DNA from: Roseibium alexandrii DFL-11
GTDB taxonomy: Bacteria > Pseudomonadota > Alphaproteobacteria > Rhizobiales > Stappiaceae
Direction: 5' to 3'
NCBI RefSeq assembly: GCF_000158095.2
Contig: NZ_CM011002.1
Coordinates: forward strand, 3,381,203 to 3,445,202
DNA: 64,000 bases
Shown here: positions 55,530-64,000 of the stretch, piece by piece
Layout of the letters: the number at the start of each line of letters is the position of its first letter
Numbering within the stretch: the first letter of the stretch is position 1
Notes under the pieces: model-generated
Database searches by the model: none
What the model saw: the letters and a program-made list of their open reading frames with translations, nothing else
What the model was told of the DNA's origin: nothing
Program-made: the position numbers and the translations under genes

Positions 55530-56375
55530 TCACGCCGTGAGTTCAAAGACCATGTTGTCATTCGTTCGGCCGGTGACCTTGTAGGACCGGTTTGCCAGTT
55601 CTGTCAGGCAATCCTCGGACCAATAGGGCCGGCAATTGGTTTCAAGCAGGATCACGCGCGGCCAAAGGCTCCTTTCCGCGTGACGCAGGAAGGGAAGAAG
55701 AACCCGGTCTTCAAAGCCCTCCACATCGATTTTCAAGACGTCTATTTTCTTCACGCCCGCTTCATCAACGATGGTCGTCAGCGGTCGCATCTTCACCGTC
55801 GAGGGTGCCCAGTCTCCGCCCCATTCGCCGTTGGTGACCCGCTTGTCGAGCGTACCAAAACCGCGGTTGGAGGTTTCCGAATAAAGCTCGAGCACATCGT
55901 CGCGCGGACCGGCGGCGGTTGGCACAATGGTCACATTCTGAAGCCCGTTGGCGTCGATGTTACACTGCAGCTTGTCGACCGAATGGGCGTTGGGTTCCAG
56001 CGCAATTACACGGGCCCCATGATGGGCGGCAAAAACCGTGTAGACCCCGATATTCGCGCCTACATCGACAAAAACCGCATCGTCGGACAAGAACGGCTTG
56101 ATGAGCTTATGTTCCTCAACTTCCGGCAAGCGGCCTTTGATCAGAACCTTGCGGTCATCATAATTGTCGGACGGATAAACGCGGAACTTCAGGCCATCCG
56201 CTTCCAGATCGTAGGGACCTGTGAAGATCTTGCCCAAAAACAAGCGCACATATCTGCGCAAGCCTTTTGGCAGCCTGGCCTGACTTGCCAGCCGCCACGC
56301 CGTCCGGACCAGGCCGATCGGCGGATAGGTGCCGAACGGGCTGCTGGTGTCGAGCACCATTGCGTCCCTCTTCAT
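55530..56375 (-). CDS. FkbM family SAM-dependent methyltransferase (second copy)
   Basis: The 281-residue protein has the FkbM layout: an N-terminal basic segment, motif I VFVDVGANIGVYTVFAAH, the acidic loop ALEPNAHSVDKL, and the IDVLKIDVEGFEDRVLLPF motif. FkbM proteins methylate hydroxyl groups of sugars, polyketides or other small molecules. It is a paralogue of the gene next to it (shared LDTSSPFGTY start and aligned motifs). The two genes overlap by four bases. Target and purpose are unknown. Confidence 0.88.
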   Translation of the reverse strand: MKRDAMVLDTSSPFGTYPPIGLVRTAWRLASQARLPKGLRRYVRLFLGKIFTGPYDLEADGLKFRVYPSDNYDDRKVLIKGRLPEVEEHKLIKPFLSDDAVFVDVGANIGVYTVFAAHHGARVIALEPNAHSVDKLQCNIDANGLQNVTIVPTAAGPRDDVLELYSETSNRGFGTLDKRVTNGEWGGDWAPSTVKMRPLTTIVDEAGVKKIDVLKIDVEGFEDRVLLPFLRHAERSLWPRVILLETNCRPYWSEDCLTELANRSYKVTGRTNDNMVFELTA

Positions 56376-57262
56376 TCGGCCAACTCCTTAATTCCAAAAG
56401 CCGGAGCCTGATCGTTTTCGTCCGGGACTTCAGTCAATTCCAGCATGATATTGGCGCCGGTCGTTCCGATTTCCCGGTATCCGATCGCCGTCATTTCTGC
56501 GAGGCAATCCTCTTTCCACTCCGGCTGATGATCGACTTCGATCATCACCACACGCGGCCACTTGTGGCGCGGCTGTGTCCGGAAATAGGGCAAGATTGCC
56601 TGATCTTCATAACCTTCAACATCCAGTTTCAGGACGTCCACCTGCTCCACACCGGCGTCCTGAAGGATGACCGCCAGCGGGCTGACCCGGATCGAAGTGG
56701 TCGTCCATTCCGACTTTTTCAGAGATGGCGCGAGGCCTTCTGACAATGTCGACAGGTTCAAATTGGATGGGCATATCACCAGATCGAACGTGCCTTCTTC
56801 AGGACCCGCGGCAACTGACATGACCGAGACATTGTCGAGCTTGTTCAGTTCAACATTGTAGGCCAGCTTTGCCGCAATATCCGGATTGGCTTCCACCGCG
56901 ATTACCCGGGCGCAGAGTTCTGCTGCGGAGAGCGTATGGGTTCCGATGTTTGCACCCAAATCGACAAAAACAGCGTCCTTGTTGAAGTGTTGCGCCAGCA
57001 TCTTGCGCTCGGCCTTTTCCGACAACCGGTCCTTGGCAACAATCTTCCAGTCGTCCCGGTTGACACCCGGATAGATCCGGAAGGTGAGACCTTCAGCGCT
57101 TGTGTCGTAGGGGCCAGGAAACCGATCGGCGACAAAATGGCGGATCTTGTAGCGCAGCCAGTCGGGCAGCCGATGTGCATCGGCTGCCCGCCAAGCAGCT
57201 TTGGCAAGCCATCCGGCACGGTAAGTGCCGAACGGACTGCTTGTATCCAGGATTGCCGCCAT
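56372..57262 (-). CDS. FkbM family SAM-dependent methyltransferase (first copy)
   Basis: The 296-residue protein shows the FkbM motifs VFVDLGANIGTHTLSAAE, AVEANPDIAAKL and VDVLKLDVEGYEDQAILPY. It shares its N-terminal LDTSSPFGTY and overall plan with the next gene, evidence of tandem duplication. A TTG three codons upstream with GGAACGAAG before it is an alternative start. It begins 20 bases after the sdhA stop and ends overlapping the second copy, so both are probably cotranscribed with the sdh genes. Confidence 0.88.
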   Translation of the reverse strand: MAAILDTSSPFGTYRAGWLAKAAWRAADAHRLPDWLRYKIRHFVADRFPGPYDTSAEGLTFRIYPGVNRDDWKIVAKDRLSEKAERKMLAQHFNKDAVFVDLGANIGTHTLSAAELCARVIAVEANPDIAAKLAYNVELNKLDNVSVMSVAAGPEEGTFDLVICPSNLNLSTLSEGLAPSLKKSEWTTTSIRVSPLAVILQDAGVEQVDVLKLDVEGYEDQAILPYFRTQPRHKWPRVVMIEVDHQPEWKEDCLAEMTAIGYREIGTTGANIMLELTEVPDENDQAPAFGIKELAE

Positions 57263-57282
57263 TAGAGCCAACTTCGTTCCGA

Positions 57283-59109
57283 TCAGTAGACGCGTGCTTT
57301 CGGCGCGATCTTCTTCGGATCGATGCCGCCGTTCTGGAAGGGGGTCAGCGGCTCGGTCACGACCGGACGGTAGTCCAGCTTGACGTCGCCCGCTTCATTC
57401 ACCCAAGCCAGCGTGTGCTTGCGCCAGTCCACGTCGTTCCGGCCAGCAAAGTCTCCGTCCTTATAGTCCTCACGGGCATGTGCACCGCGGGACTCTTTCC
57501 GGGCTTCGGCGCCGTAAACGGTGGTGATCGCGTTCGCCATCAGGTTTTCCAGCTCAAGTGTTTCCACCAGATCGGAGTTCCAGATCATGGAGCGGTCGGA
57601 GACCTTTAGATCACTCATGCTCTTCCAGATGTCATCGAGCCGCTTGCAGCCCTGAGCCAACGTTTCCTGGGTCCGGAAAACCGCTGCATCTTCCTGCATG
57701 GCACGCTGCATCTGGTCTCGCAGCTCAGCAGTCGGCGTGGAACCACTGGCGTTCCTGAGCTTGTCGAAGCGATCCATGATCCGCTCACAAGATGCTTCAT
57801 TCGGCAATGGAACAGCTTCCTTCGGATCAACAACCTCACCGGCTTTGATCGCCGCCGCGCGGCCAAAGACCACCAAGTCGATCAGCGAGTTGGAGCCAAG
57901 GCGATTGGCGCCGTGAACAGACGCACAGCCGGCTTCTCCGACAGCCATCAGGCCCGGCTGGATCCGGTCCGGATGATCGGAGTTGGCGTTGAGCACCTCG
58001 CCCCAATAATTGGTCGGAATGCCGCCCATGTTGTAGTGCACCGTCGGGATAACCGGGATCGGCTCCTTGGTGACATCAACACCGGCAAAGATCTTCGCGC
58101 TTTCCGAGATGCCCGGCAGGCGCTCGGCGAGGATCGCCGGATCCAGGTGATCCAGATGCAGGAAAATATGATCCTTGTTCTTGCCGACACCGCGGCCTTC
58201 GCGGATCTCCATGGTCATGCAACGGGACACGACATCGCGCGATGCCAGATCTTTCGCGGACGGCGCATAGCGCTCCATGAAGCGCTCGCCTTCGGAGTTG
58301 ACCAGATAGCCACCTTCACCGCGGGCACCTTCCGTGATCAGACAGCCTGAGCCATAGATTCCCGTCGGGTGGAACTGGACGAATTCCATGTCTTGAAGCG
58401 GCAGACCAGCGCGGGCCACCATGCCGCCGCCGTCACCGGTACAGGTGTGTGCGGACGTGGCGGAGAAATAGGACCGGCCATATCCGCCGGTCGCCAGCAC
58501 AACCATTTTCGCCGCAAATCGGTGGACGGTGCCGTCGTCAAGGTTCCACGCAATCACGCCTTGGCACACGCCGTCTTCGGACATGATCAGGTCAAGTGCG
58601 AAATACTCGATGTAGAATTCCGCATTGTGACGCAAGGACTGGCCGTAGAGCGTGTGCAGGATCGCGTGACCGGTCCGGTCAGCGGCTGCACAGGTGCGCT
58701 GCACTGGAGGACCTTCACCGTAATTCTGCATGTGACCGCCAAACGGTCGCTGATAGATGCGGCCATCTTCGGTCCGGGAGAATGGAACGCCGTAATGCTC
58801 CAGCTCATAAACCGCCTTCGGCGCTTCGCGGGCCAAATACTCCATGGCATCGGTATCACCGAGCCAGTCGGAGCCCTTGACCGTGTCGTACATGTGCCAT
58901 TCCCAGCAGTCCGGCGTCATGTTGGTCAGCGACGCAGCGATCCCGCCCTGGGCTGCAACGGTGTGCGAGCGGGTCGGGAACACCTTGGTGATGCAAGCGG
59001 TGCGCAGACCCTGCTCGGCCATGCCAAGCGTTGCGCGCAAGCCAGCACCACCGGCGCCAACAACAACCACGTCGTATGTGTGGTCGACAAATTCGTAGGT
59101 CTTGGCCAT
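57283..59109 (-). CDS. sdhA: succinate dehydrogenase flavoprotein subunit
   Basis: The 608-residue flavoprotein oxidises succinate to fumarate. The FAD motif [16 protein letters not shown], the covalent flavin His ([11 protein letters not shown]), the substrate-binding HGGMGIP-type and [10 protein letters not shown] regions and the Arg-rich active site ([18 protein letters not shown]) are intact. It starts five bases after sdhD. In most bacteria sdhB follows directly; here two FkbM genes intervene. Confidence 0.97.
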   Translation of the reverse strand: MAKTYEFVDHTYDVVVVGAGGAGLRATLGMAEQGLRTACITKVFPTRSHTVAAQGGIAASLTNMTPDCWEWHMYDTVKGSDWLGDTDAMEYLAREAPKAVYELEHYGVPFSRTEDGRIYQRPFGGHMQNYGEGPPVQRTCAAADRTGHAILHTLYGQSLRHNAEFYIEYFALDLIMSEDGVCQGVIAWNLDDGTVHRFAAKMVVLATGGYGRSYFSATSAHTCTGDGGGMVARAGLPLQDMEFVQFHPTGIYGSGCLITEGARGEGGYLVNSEGERFMERYAPSAKDLASRDVVSRCMTMEIREGRGVGKNKDHIFLHLDHLDPAILAERLPGISESAKIFAGVDVTKEPIPVIPTVHYNMGGIPTNYWGEVLNANSDHPDRIQPGLMAVGEAGCASVHGANRLGSNSLIDLVVFGRAAAIKAGEVVDPKEAVPLPNEASCERIMDRFDKLRNASGSTPTAELRDQMQRAMQEDAAVFRTQETLAQGCKRLDDIWKSMSDLKVSDRSMIWNSDLVETLELENLMANAITTVYGAEARKESRGAHAREDYKDGDFAGRNDVDWRKHTLAWVNEAGDVKLDYRPVVTEPLTPFQNGGIDPKKIAPKARVY

Positions 59110-59114
59110 ACGGG

Positions 59115-59498
59115 TTAACCTCCAAAGCCAATCTTAAGCACTGCAAAAATGCAGCCGAAACCGATGAAGACGCAGAAGAACGTGTTGGCCATCACTGTGA
59201 GGAACTTCAGAGCTTCGCCGTGAATGTAATCCTCAATGATGACCTGCATCCCGAGCTTCATGTGATAGACGCCAGACAGGATCACCAACAAAAGGATGAT
59301 GGAGACCAGCGGGTTTTGCAGGGTCTCGACAACATCGCCATGCGAAGATCCTTGCATCGAAATCACCAGGATCACGAAGAAGGAGATCAGGAACACGTTC
59401 GCAACAGCTGTAAGGCGTTGTTTCCAGAAATGGTCGGTTCCGTCCTTGGCAGAGCCGAGGCCGAGAACTTTACCGAGAGGCGTGCGCATATCGCTCAT
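59115..59498 (-). CDS. sdhD: succinate dehydrogenase membrane anchor subunit D
   Basis: The 127-residue protein has three transmembrane helices and the SdhD heme/quinone region ([20 protein letters not shown]). The ATG has an AAGGAG site eight bases upstream. It is ten bases after sdhC and five before sdhA. Confidence 0.93.
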   Translation of the reverse strand: MSDMRTPLGKVLGLGSAKDGTDHFWKQRLTAVANVFLISFFVILVISMQGSSHGDVVETLQNPLVSIILLLVILSGVYHMKLGMQVIIEDYIHGEALKFLTVMANTFFCVFIGFGCIFAVLKIGFGG

Positions 59499-59508
59499 GA
59501 CGGTCTCC

Positions 59509-59907
59509 TTAGCGAACTGCGTAGCCGATGATCCAAAGGATCAGCGTCAGGGAAACGGAGCCGATGATCGTGGCCTTGGCGAGCCATTCGCGGGCATCTT
59601 TTTCAAACCCGGCGCCCATGTCCCAAATGAAGTGGCGAATGCCGCCTAGCATGTGGTGAACGAGTGCCCAGGTGAAGCCGAACAGAACCAGCCGGCCGAT
59701 AATCGAACCGTAGATCGCGTTGACGAAATCAAAATAGGCCGGGCCCGCAGCGGCTGCGATCAGCCACCAGGCCAAAAGGATGGTGCCGAAATACAGCGCC
59801 GCTCCGGTGATGCGGTGCAAGATCGACATGACCATCGTCAGAATGGGTTTATAGATCTGAAGATGGGGCGACAGCGGGCGGTTGCCCCGCAAATCGGCGT
59901 TCGACAT
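59509..59907 (-). CDS. sdhC: succinate dehydrogenase cytochrome b556 subunit
   Basis: The 132-residue membrane subunit carries the SdhC signature [29 protein letters not shown] with the heme-ligand His in [15 protein letters not shown]. Three helices follow. It is the first gene of the sdh operon. A perfect palindrome lies 27-48 bases before its ATG. Confidence 0.95.
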   Translation of the reverse strand: MSNADLRGNRPLSPHLQIYKPILTMVMSILHRITGAALYFGTILLAWWLIAAAAGPAYFDFVNAIYGSIIGRLVLFGFTWALVHHMLGGIRHFIWDMGAGFEKDAREWLAKATIIGSVSLTLILWIIGYAVR

Positions 59908-59933
59908 GGATTTCCTCTCCCGTGCGACGCATT

Positions 59934-59955
59934 CTTACGTTTACGCAAACGTAAG
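59934..59955. promoter_or_regulatory. perfect 22-base palindrome upstream of sdhC
   Basis: CTTACGTTT-ACGC-AAACGTAAG is a perfect inverted repeat with nine-base arms, centred close to where the sdhC promoter should be. A TTACGTAA motif lies at the same distance before mdh. It is a probable operator for a TCA-cycle regulator; the regulator is not in the window. Confidence 0.75.
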
Positions 59956-60196
59956 CATTTCAAGGCGTTGTCTAGAGGGTTCTAGCGCCAACGCCGCCGT
60001 ACGTCAAAATATCCTATAGGTCTATATCGCGAAAAACGACCTGTGAATCGGTTAAATGGGTTAGGTGACTGTCAGAAAACCAGATATTGCGCCGGTTTGC
60101 CGCGCATTGGCACCGTTTGAGACGTAGACAGCGTTGTATTTTTTCGGTCAGAGCAAGAAACGACTCACTGCAAAGACCGCTTTCCGTTTGCGTCAC

Positions 60197-61129
60197 TCAC
60201 GTACTTCTTGAACAAGATTGCGGCATGCCGAACACGGACCAGCCGGTCTCGTGAGCAATGCGCTCCATCGCCTCAGTCCCCAGCTTGGAGTTGCCGTATT
60301 TGTTAAGCCCCGGCGACCACACAGCAATCGAGGCCCTGCCCGGAGCGATCACCAGGATCCCGCCACCAACACCGCTCTTGCCCGGAAGACCGACCCGGAA
60401 CGCAAAATCGCCCGATCCGTCATAGTGACCGCAGGTCATCATCAAGGCGTTGATCCGCCGCCGCCGCTCGCTGGACACGAGCTTTGGCATATCTGTCCCT
60501 TCGAGAAGAAACCGGCCGGCAAGCGCGAGCTGCGTACATGTCATCTCGACCGCGCATTGGTGACAGTAGGTGCCCAAGACCTTGTCGACTGATGCGCGAA
60601 GATTGCCGAAAGACGCAAGATAATGCGCGAGCGAAAAGTTTCGATGACCGGTGGCAAGTTCTGAGCTTGCAACGCTCTCATTGATATGAATGCTCTCGTC
60701 ATCCGTTGCTGCGCGAATGAAGCGCACCAACTCGCCAAGGGCCTCACGCGGAGACGATCCGGCTAGATAAGTATCGGTCGCGACCAGTGCACCGGCATTG
60801 ATGAAAGGATTGCGCGGGATGCCCTCTTCTTTCTCCAAGAGCAGGATCGAGTTGAAAGACAGACCGGAGGGCTCCCGTCCCACACGTTGCCAAAGCTGAT
60901 CTCCCACCCGGCCAAGAGCAAGTGCCAGCGCGAAAACCTTGGACACCGACTGGATGGAAAACGGGACATGTGCATCACCGGCGGAAAAGACATCCCCGTT
61001 CGCCAGCGCAATCGATATGCCGAACTGATTGGGATCGATCTTGGCAAGCTCGGGAATGTAGGTCGCAACCTGCCCCTTGTCTTCCGACTTGAGCGCCGCG
61101 TTCGCAATGTTGTTGAGCAGTTCCTGCAT
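60197..61129 (-). CDS. glsA: glutaminase
   Basis: The 310-residue serine-dependent glutaminase converts glutamine to glutamate and ammonia. The SxxK-type catalytic pair lies in [14 protein letters not shown], with [29 protein letters not shown], and the family C terminus. The ATG at 61129 has an AGGGGAACGG site; the upstream start is rejected. It lies 28 bases after an EI24 gene on the same strand, so it is probably cotranscribed. It could feed GadB with glutamate under acid stress. Confidence 0.93.
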   Translation of the reverse strand: MQELLNNIANAALKSEDKGQVATYIPELAKIDPNQFGISIALANGDVFSAGDAHVPFSIQSVSKVFALALALGRVGDQLWQRVGREPSGLSFNSILLLEKEEGIPRNPFINAGALVATDTYLAGSSPREALGELVRFIRAATDDESIHINESVASSELATGHRNFSLAHYLASFGNLRASVDKVLGTYCHQCAVEMTCTQLALAGRFLLEGTDMPKLVSSERRRRINALMMTCGHYDGSGDFAFRVGLPGKSGVGGGILVIAPGRASIAVWSPGLNKYGNSKLGTEAMERIAHETGWSVFGMPQSCSRST

Positions 61130-61157
61130 GCCGTTCCCCTGATGCGACCCTGCGCAG

Positions 61158-61844
61158 TCAGGCACTGGATGCGCAAGCCACTTTCTTAAAAAGATGGGTC
61201 ATCAGTATCGTAGAATAAACCGGCGTCATAAGGTTCAAGACAGGAACAACCAACAGGAGCGCCGTCGAAATTCCTGCAAAGAGTACACCCCATCCATTTG
61301 CTTTGCGGAGGCGTTTGGCTTCGAGGCGGGAAACATGGCGCTGTCCAATTGATACGAATTGATCTCGCCCCATCAAAGCTCCGGCGACGCATACAAAAAA
61401 ACAGGCCCCGACGAGTGGGCCTGCTGACGCCGCAACCAATGCGGTGACGATAAACACCACCATCAGCCCTACCAAGGCCAAAACAGCGCGAAAGAGCGGT
61501 CCAAGCCCGGAAACCCTAATTCCCGGCGCATCTTGAGGATAGTCGGAAGTTTCGATGGAACGGGCCACCCTATCCTGGAATAATAATCCGTAAAGCATGG
61601 AAGTCGGCGCGAAAATGTAGGTCGATACGATCAGGGTAATAACAAGGCCAATCGACTGCGCAGCATTGAAGACCAAATGCAGAAAATACTCTTCTGCAAA
61701 CGTGCTTATTGCCGCGGCACTCAGGGCCGCTGCAAGCATTCCCAGAACGAGTGCCCCAACTATGGCCCAGCCCAGCGCTCGAGAGATCCCGTCGAGGCCG
61801 GCCACTGAAAACATTTGAAAAAAGCTCTTGATGTAAATAGCCAT
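61158..61844 (-). CDS. EI24 domain membrane protein (CysZ-like), copy 1
   Basis: The 228-residue protein has four or more transmembrane segments and the EI24 pattern ([72 protein letters not shown]). The family includes CysZ sulfate permeases, but many members are unassigned. It is a paralogue of the gene upstream and sits between it and glsA. Confidence 0.82.
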   Translation of the reverse strand: MAIYIKSFFQMFSVAGLDGISRALGWAIVGALVLGMLAAALSAAAISTFAEEYFLHLVFNAAQSIGLVITLIVSTYIFAPTSMLYGLLFQDRVARSIETSDYPQDAPGIRVSGLGPLFRAVLALVGLMVVFIVTALVAASAGPLVGACFFVCVAGALMGRDQFVSIGQRHVSRLEAKRLRKANGWGVLFAGISTALLLVVPVLNLMTPVYSTILMTHLFKKVACASSA

Positions 61845-61903
61845 GCGCAACTTCACAAACAACACGGCATCATGTCTTCGAGCGCTAAAGGGACTGTAAA
61901 ACC

Positions 61904-62587
61904 CTAGCGGGAAAACTGCGCCTTGCCACCACCTCGTTCAAGCCGCTTGAAGAGATGCATCATGAACAGGGTGGCAAAAATCGGCGTTACCAGGTTGAGG
62001 ATCGGCACTGCCAGCAAGCCGGCAATGACCACGCCTGCGAGGAAAACCGTACCGCCACGCGCCTTTCTGAAAGCACGCGCCTCCTCCGGTTGCATGAAAC
62101 GCATGGCCGCGAACTCGAAAAACTCGCGGCCCAGCAGATAACCGTTCACCAGGAAAAACGCTACGAGATTGATCCCTGGCACCAAAAGCAACACAAGCGC
62201 AAAGAGGTTGCCGAGGATCACGACGCCGGTGAACTTGATTGTCTGAGGGATTGACTTGGAAAGCGGCAGAGCCTCGCCGGGCCGATCCCCGGGATAATCC
62301 CGCGCCTCGACAATGTCTGCGATCTCGTCCTGAAACAGACCGGCAAACAGCGCGGAAATCGGTGCAATCAGAAACCCAAGTGCAAAAACAGCCCCGATGC
62401 CAGTCAGAACGGACAGCGCCGTTTCCAGCCACGGATAAGGCAACGCGACGAACCCCGCGACCAGCCCTTGCAACGCAATCCAAATGACCACGAGAACGGC
62501 CAGCGTAAAGCCAAGCATTTTCCAGAAGACAGCGCGAAACGGGCGCTCGAACACCTGGGACATGGCACGGCTGGCGGACTGGAACAT
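61904..62587 (-). CDS. EI24 domain membrane protein (CysZ-like), copy 2
   Basis: The 227-residue protein shows the same plan (MFQSASRAMSQVFERPFRAV start, ALFAGLFQDEIADIVEARDYPGDRPG, NGYLLGREFFEFAAMRFM, VPILNLVTPIFATLFMMHLFKR). The ATG at 62587 is preceded by GAAGG at five bases and opens the conserved domain. The tandem pair lies upstream of glsA. Sulfate or another anion transport is only one possibility. Confidence 0.82.
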   Translation of the reverse strand: MFQSASRAMSQVFERPFRAVFWKMLGFTLAVLVVIWIALQGLVAGFVALPYPWLETALSVLTGIGAVFALGFLIAPISALFAGLFQDEIADIVEARDYPGDRPGEALPLSKSIPQTIKFTGVVILGNLFALVLLLVPGINLVAFFLVNGYLLGREFFEFAAMRFMQPEEARAFRKARGGTVFLAGVVIAGLLAVPILNLVTPIFATLFMMHLFKRLERGGGKAQFSR

Positions 62588-62666
62588 TCTTGCCTTCAAT
62601 GAGTTGTGATCGACCGCCTCGAGATAAGTGCGGATCTGACTCCGCGCAAGTGGCCACAGAAAAGGA

Positions 62667-63230
62667 TCACTCAGCCTCAAAAACAGATCGGGTAAGAATG
62701 AGATCCGTCTGCTTCTCTGTCTTGCCGGTAGCCCGATTGAAATCCATGCTGGTTCCAACCGGCTTGAACCTCTTCTTCTTCAGCAGAACATCCGAGGCGA
62801 TGTTGCCGTCATAAAAAGATGCTCGAATCGCCTCGGCGTCAGTCAGCTTAAACAGCTCCTTGAGGGCCGCATCCAGGGCTTCGCCCATAAAGCCTTTTCC
62901 GTGAAATCTCGATGCCAGAAAGAAGCCAATGATCGGCGGTTTTTCGGCATCCGTCCAGTTTGCCAGAATGAGGCCGATGGCCTTTTGTTTCTTGTCTGAT
63001 TTTTTTGAGACGATGAAACAGCGCTCGTGCGGCGGAAAGATCAGAAACCGCTGAAACCGCTCAAGAGCAAATCCGGTCGGACACGGATGAGGGACGTTGA
63101 TCCAGCGGGCGACTTCAAAATCGTTGTAGATTGGATCGATCTCGAACGCATCCTCAAGCTTCGGCGCCCTCAGACGAAGCCTGCGGGTCACGATTGGTGC
63201 CGGTGCTTGCAACACTGGGTTCGGGAACAT
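62667..63230 (-). CDS. GNAT family N-acetyltransferase (RimJ/RimL-like)
   Basis: The 187-residue protein has the GNAT core, with an N-terminal TRRLRLRAPKLEDAFEI and the acetyl-CoA loop region ASRFHGKGFMGEALDAALKELF. RimJ-type proteins acetylate ribosomal protein N termini, but the family also modifies small molecules; target unknown. It lies 79 bases upstream of the EI24 genes on the same strand. Confidence 0.85.
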   Translation of the reverse strand: MFPNPVLQAPAPIVTRRLRLRAPKLEDAFEIDPIYNDFEVARWINVPHPCPTGFALERFQRFLIFPPHERCFIVSKKSDKKQKAIGLILANWTDAEKPPIIGFFLASRFHGKGFMGEALDAALKELFKLTDAEAIRASFYDGNIASDVLLKKKRFKPVGTSMDFNRATGKTEKQTDLILTRSVFEAE

Positions 63231-63386
63231 GAGCAACAATCCTTGAGAGAGAAACTAGGGCACTTACGTTTGTGTCATCATTCCTCAGGTCATATATGGT
63301 GATCAAGGCTGCTTTCGTTCCTTCAACATCAAGTGTATCTTAAGATGAAGTTCCTTATTACGCCCTCATAGATTGTTGATTCGCCA

Positions 63387-64000
63387 ATGATCAAAGCACA
63401 CGATCCAGCTGCAACACCTGTCGCGACAGACCTGGATCCGGCAACCATTTTCGAAACCGACTGGCAGATTTACCGGACGCTGGTCGACTATAATCTGCTC
63501 TTTCATCAGGAGGTTTCGAACGTCCTGGTTCGTGAGATCATTGCGCGGTTTTCCGCTGGCTTCCGGTTTCTGGATCTTGCCTGCGGTGATGCGGATGTCA
63601 TGTCCCGTGCTCTTCGAAAAACCACCGTCAAAAACTATCTCGGCGTTGACTTGTCGCCGCAGGCATTGGAAATCGCCACAAAAAACCTGGAAGACGCGCC
63701 TTTTGACGCGCGGCTGGAGCAAATTGATATTCTCACCACGCTCTCTGAAAACCCGGGCACATATGACGTGATCTGGTGCGGGCTGTGTTTACATCATTTC
63801 CAGAGCAGTGAAGAAAAAACGCAGGTTTTCTCGGCCATCCACTCTGCACTGAGCTCCAACGGTGTGTTCTTTTCCTTCGAACCTGTTTTGCCGGAGGGCA
63901 TATCGATCGATGCCTTCAACCGGCAAAACAGACAGAAATTCCGGGAGGATTGGTCGCCGCCGCTCACAGAATTACGGTTCGAACGCCTGATGACCCATAT
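63387..64000 (+). CDS. class I SAM-dependent methyltransferase, N-terminal part (cut by window end)
   Basis: The visible 204 codons open MIKAHDPAATPVATDLDP and contain SAM motif I FLDLACGDADVMSRALRK, the acidic loop LGVDLSPQALEIA, and TYDVIWCGLCLHHFQ. The frame is open to the window end, so the C terminus is missing. It is divergent from the GNAT gene across 156 bases. Substrate unknown. Confidence 0.8.
   Translation, partial: MIKAHDPAATPVATDLDPATIFETDWQIYRTLVDYNLLFHQEVSNVLVREIIARFSAGFRFLDLACGDADVMSRALRKTTVKNYLGVDLSPQALEIATKNLEDAPFDARLEQIDILTTLSENPGTYDVIWCGLCLHHFQSSEEKTQVFSAIHSALSSNGVFFSFEPVLPEGISIDAFNRQNRQKFREDWSPPLTELRFERLMTH

Overview
The window reads as a core-chromosome segment of an alphaproteobacterium of the order Hyphomicrobiales, probably Stappiaceae (Roseibium/Labrenzia/Stappia type). 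This is inferred from the contiguous mdh-sucC-sucD-sucA-sucB-lpd block, a sdhCDAB block, an Omp19-like lipoprotein and alphaproteobacterial-style PriA, XerC, ZapE and CreD. No rRNA, tRNA, CRISPR array, IS element or phage module was recognised. Nearly all of the window is coding, with short intergenic gaps.

Layout. 1-5.1 kb: the start of an ATP synthase operon (atpH, atpA cut by the window edge), a DUF1428 gene with an odd start, priA and a transaldolase-like fsa. 5.3-13.9 kb: an IlvD/Edd dehydratase, a group II decarboxylase, a redox/acyl-CoA operon (nitronate monooxygenase, crotonase, HxlR regulator, a 25-codon micro-ORF and an FMN reductase chained by ATGA overlaps), a DUF5996 gene, and a ZntR-like MerR regulator divergent from a CDF metal exporter. 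13.9-18 kb: two small exported proteins, xerC, and a LysR/FMN reductase/DoxX group. 18-28.2 kb: the minus-strand TCA cluster mdh-sucCD-sucAB-(LysE exporter)-lpd. The E2 subunit carries two lipoyl domains, and GC-rich hairpins sit at several gene junctions.

28.3-40 kb: zapE, a DUF7662 protein, an Omp19-like protease inhibitor, a phosphatase-like protein lacking its catalytic Arg, an AhpD-like protein, MAPEG, acyltransferase, HxlR/qorB, recQ, periplasmic msrA and creD. 40-46 kb: a two-gene unit of an S-adenosylhomocysteine-hydrolase-like protein and a methyltransferase, then gadB-gadC (glutamate decarboxylase and antiporter) behind a perfect TGTGA-N6-TCACA box. 46-54 kb: flavin amine oxidase, a chemoreceptor, DUF808, and a PepSY protein/response regulator/kinase/small membrane protein locus bracketed by two near-identical palindromes, then an orphan Hcp gene with a consensus sigma-54 promoter.

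54.6-60 kb: the succinate dehydrogenase operon in the order C-D-A-B, with two paralogous FkbM methyltransferase genes inserted between sdhA and sdhB. A perfect 9-bp-arm palindrome lies just upstream of sdhC. 60-64 kb: glutaminase glsA behind two EI24 membrane-protein paralogues, a GNAT gene, and a methyltransferase cut by the window end. Functionally the window is dominated by central carbon and energy metabolism (ATP synthase, TCA cycle, SDH). GlsA and GadBC could together form a glutamine-to-GABA acid-stress route. The most unusual items are the SAHH-like/methyltransferase pair, the FkbM genes inside sdh, the orphan sigma-54-driven Hcp, and the paired palindromes at the PepSY two-component locus.
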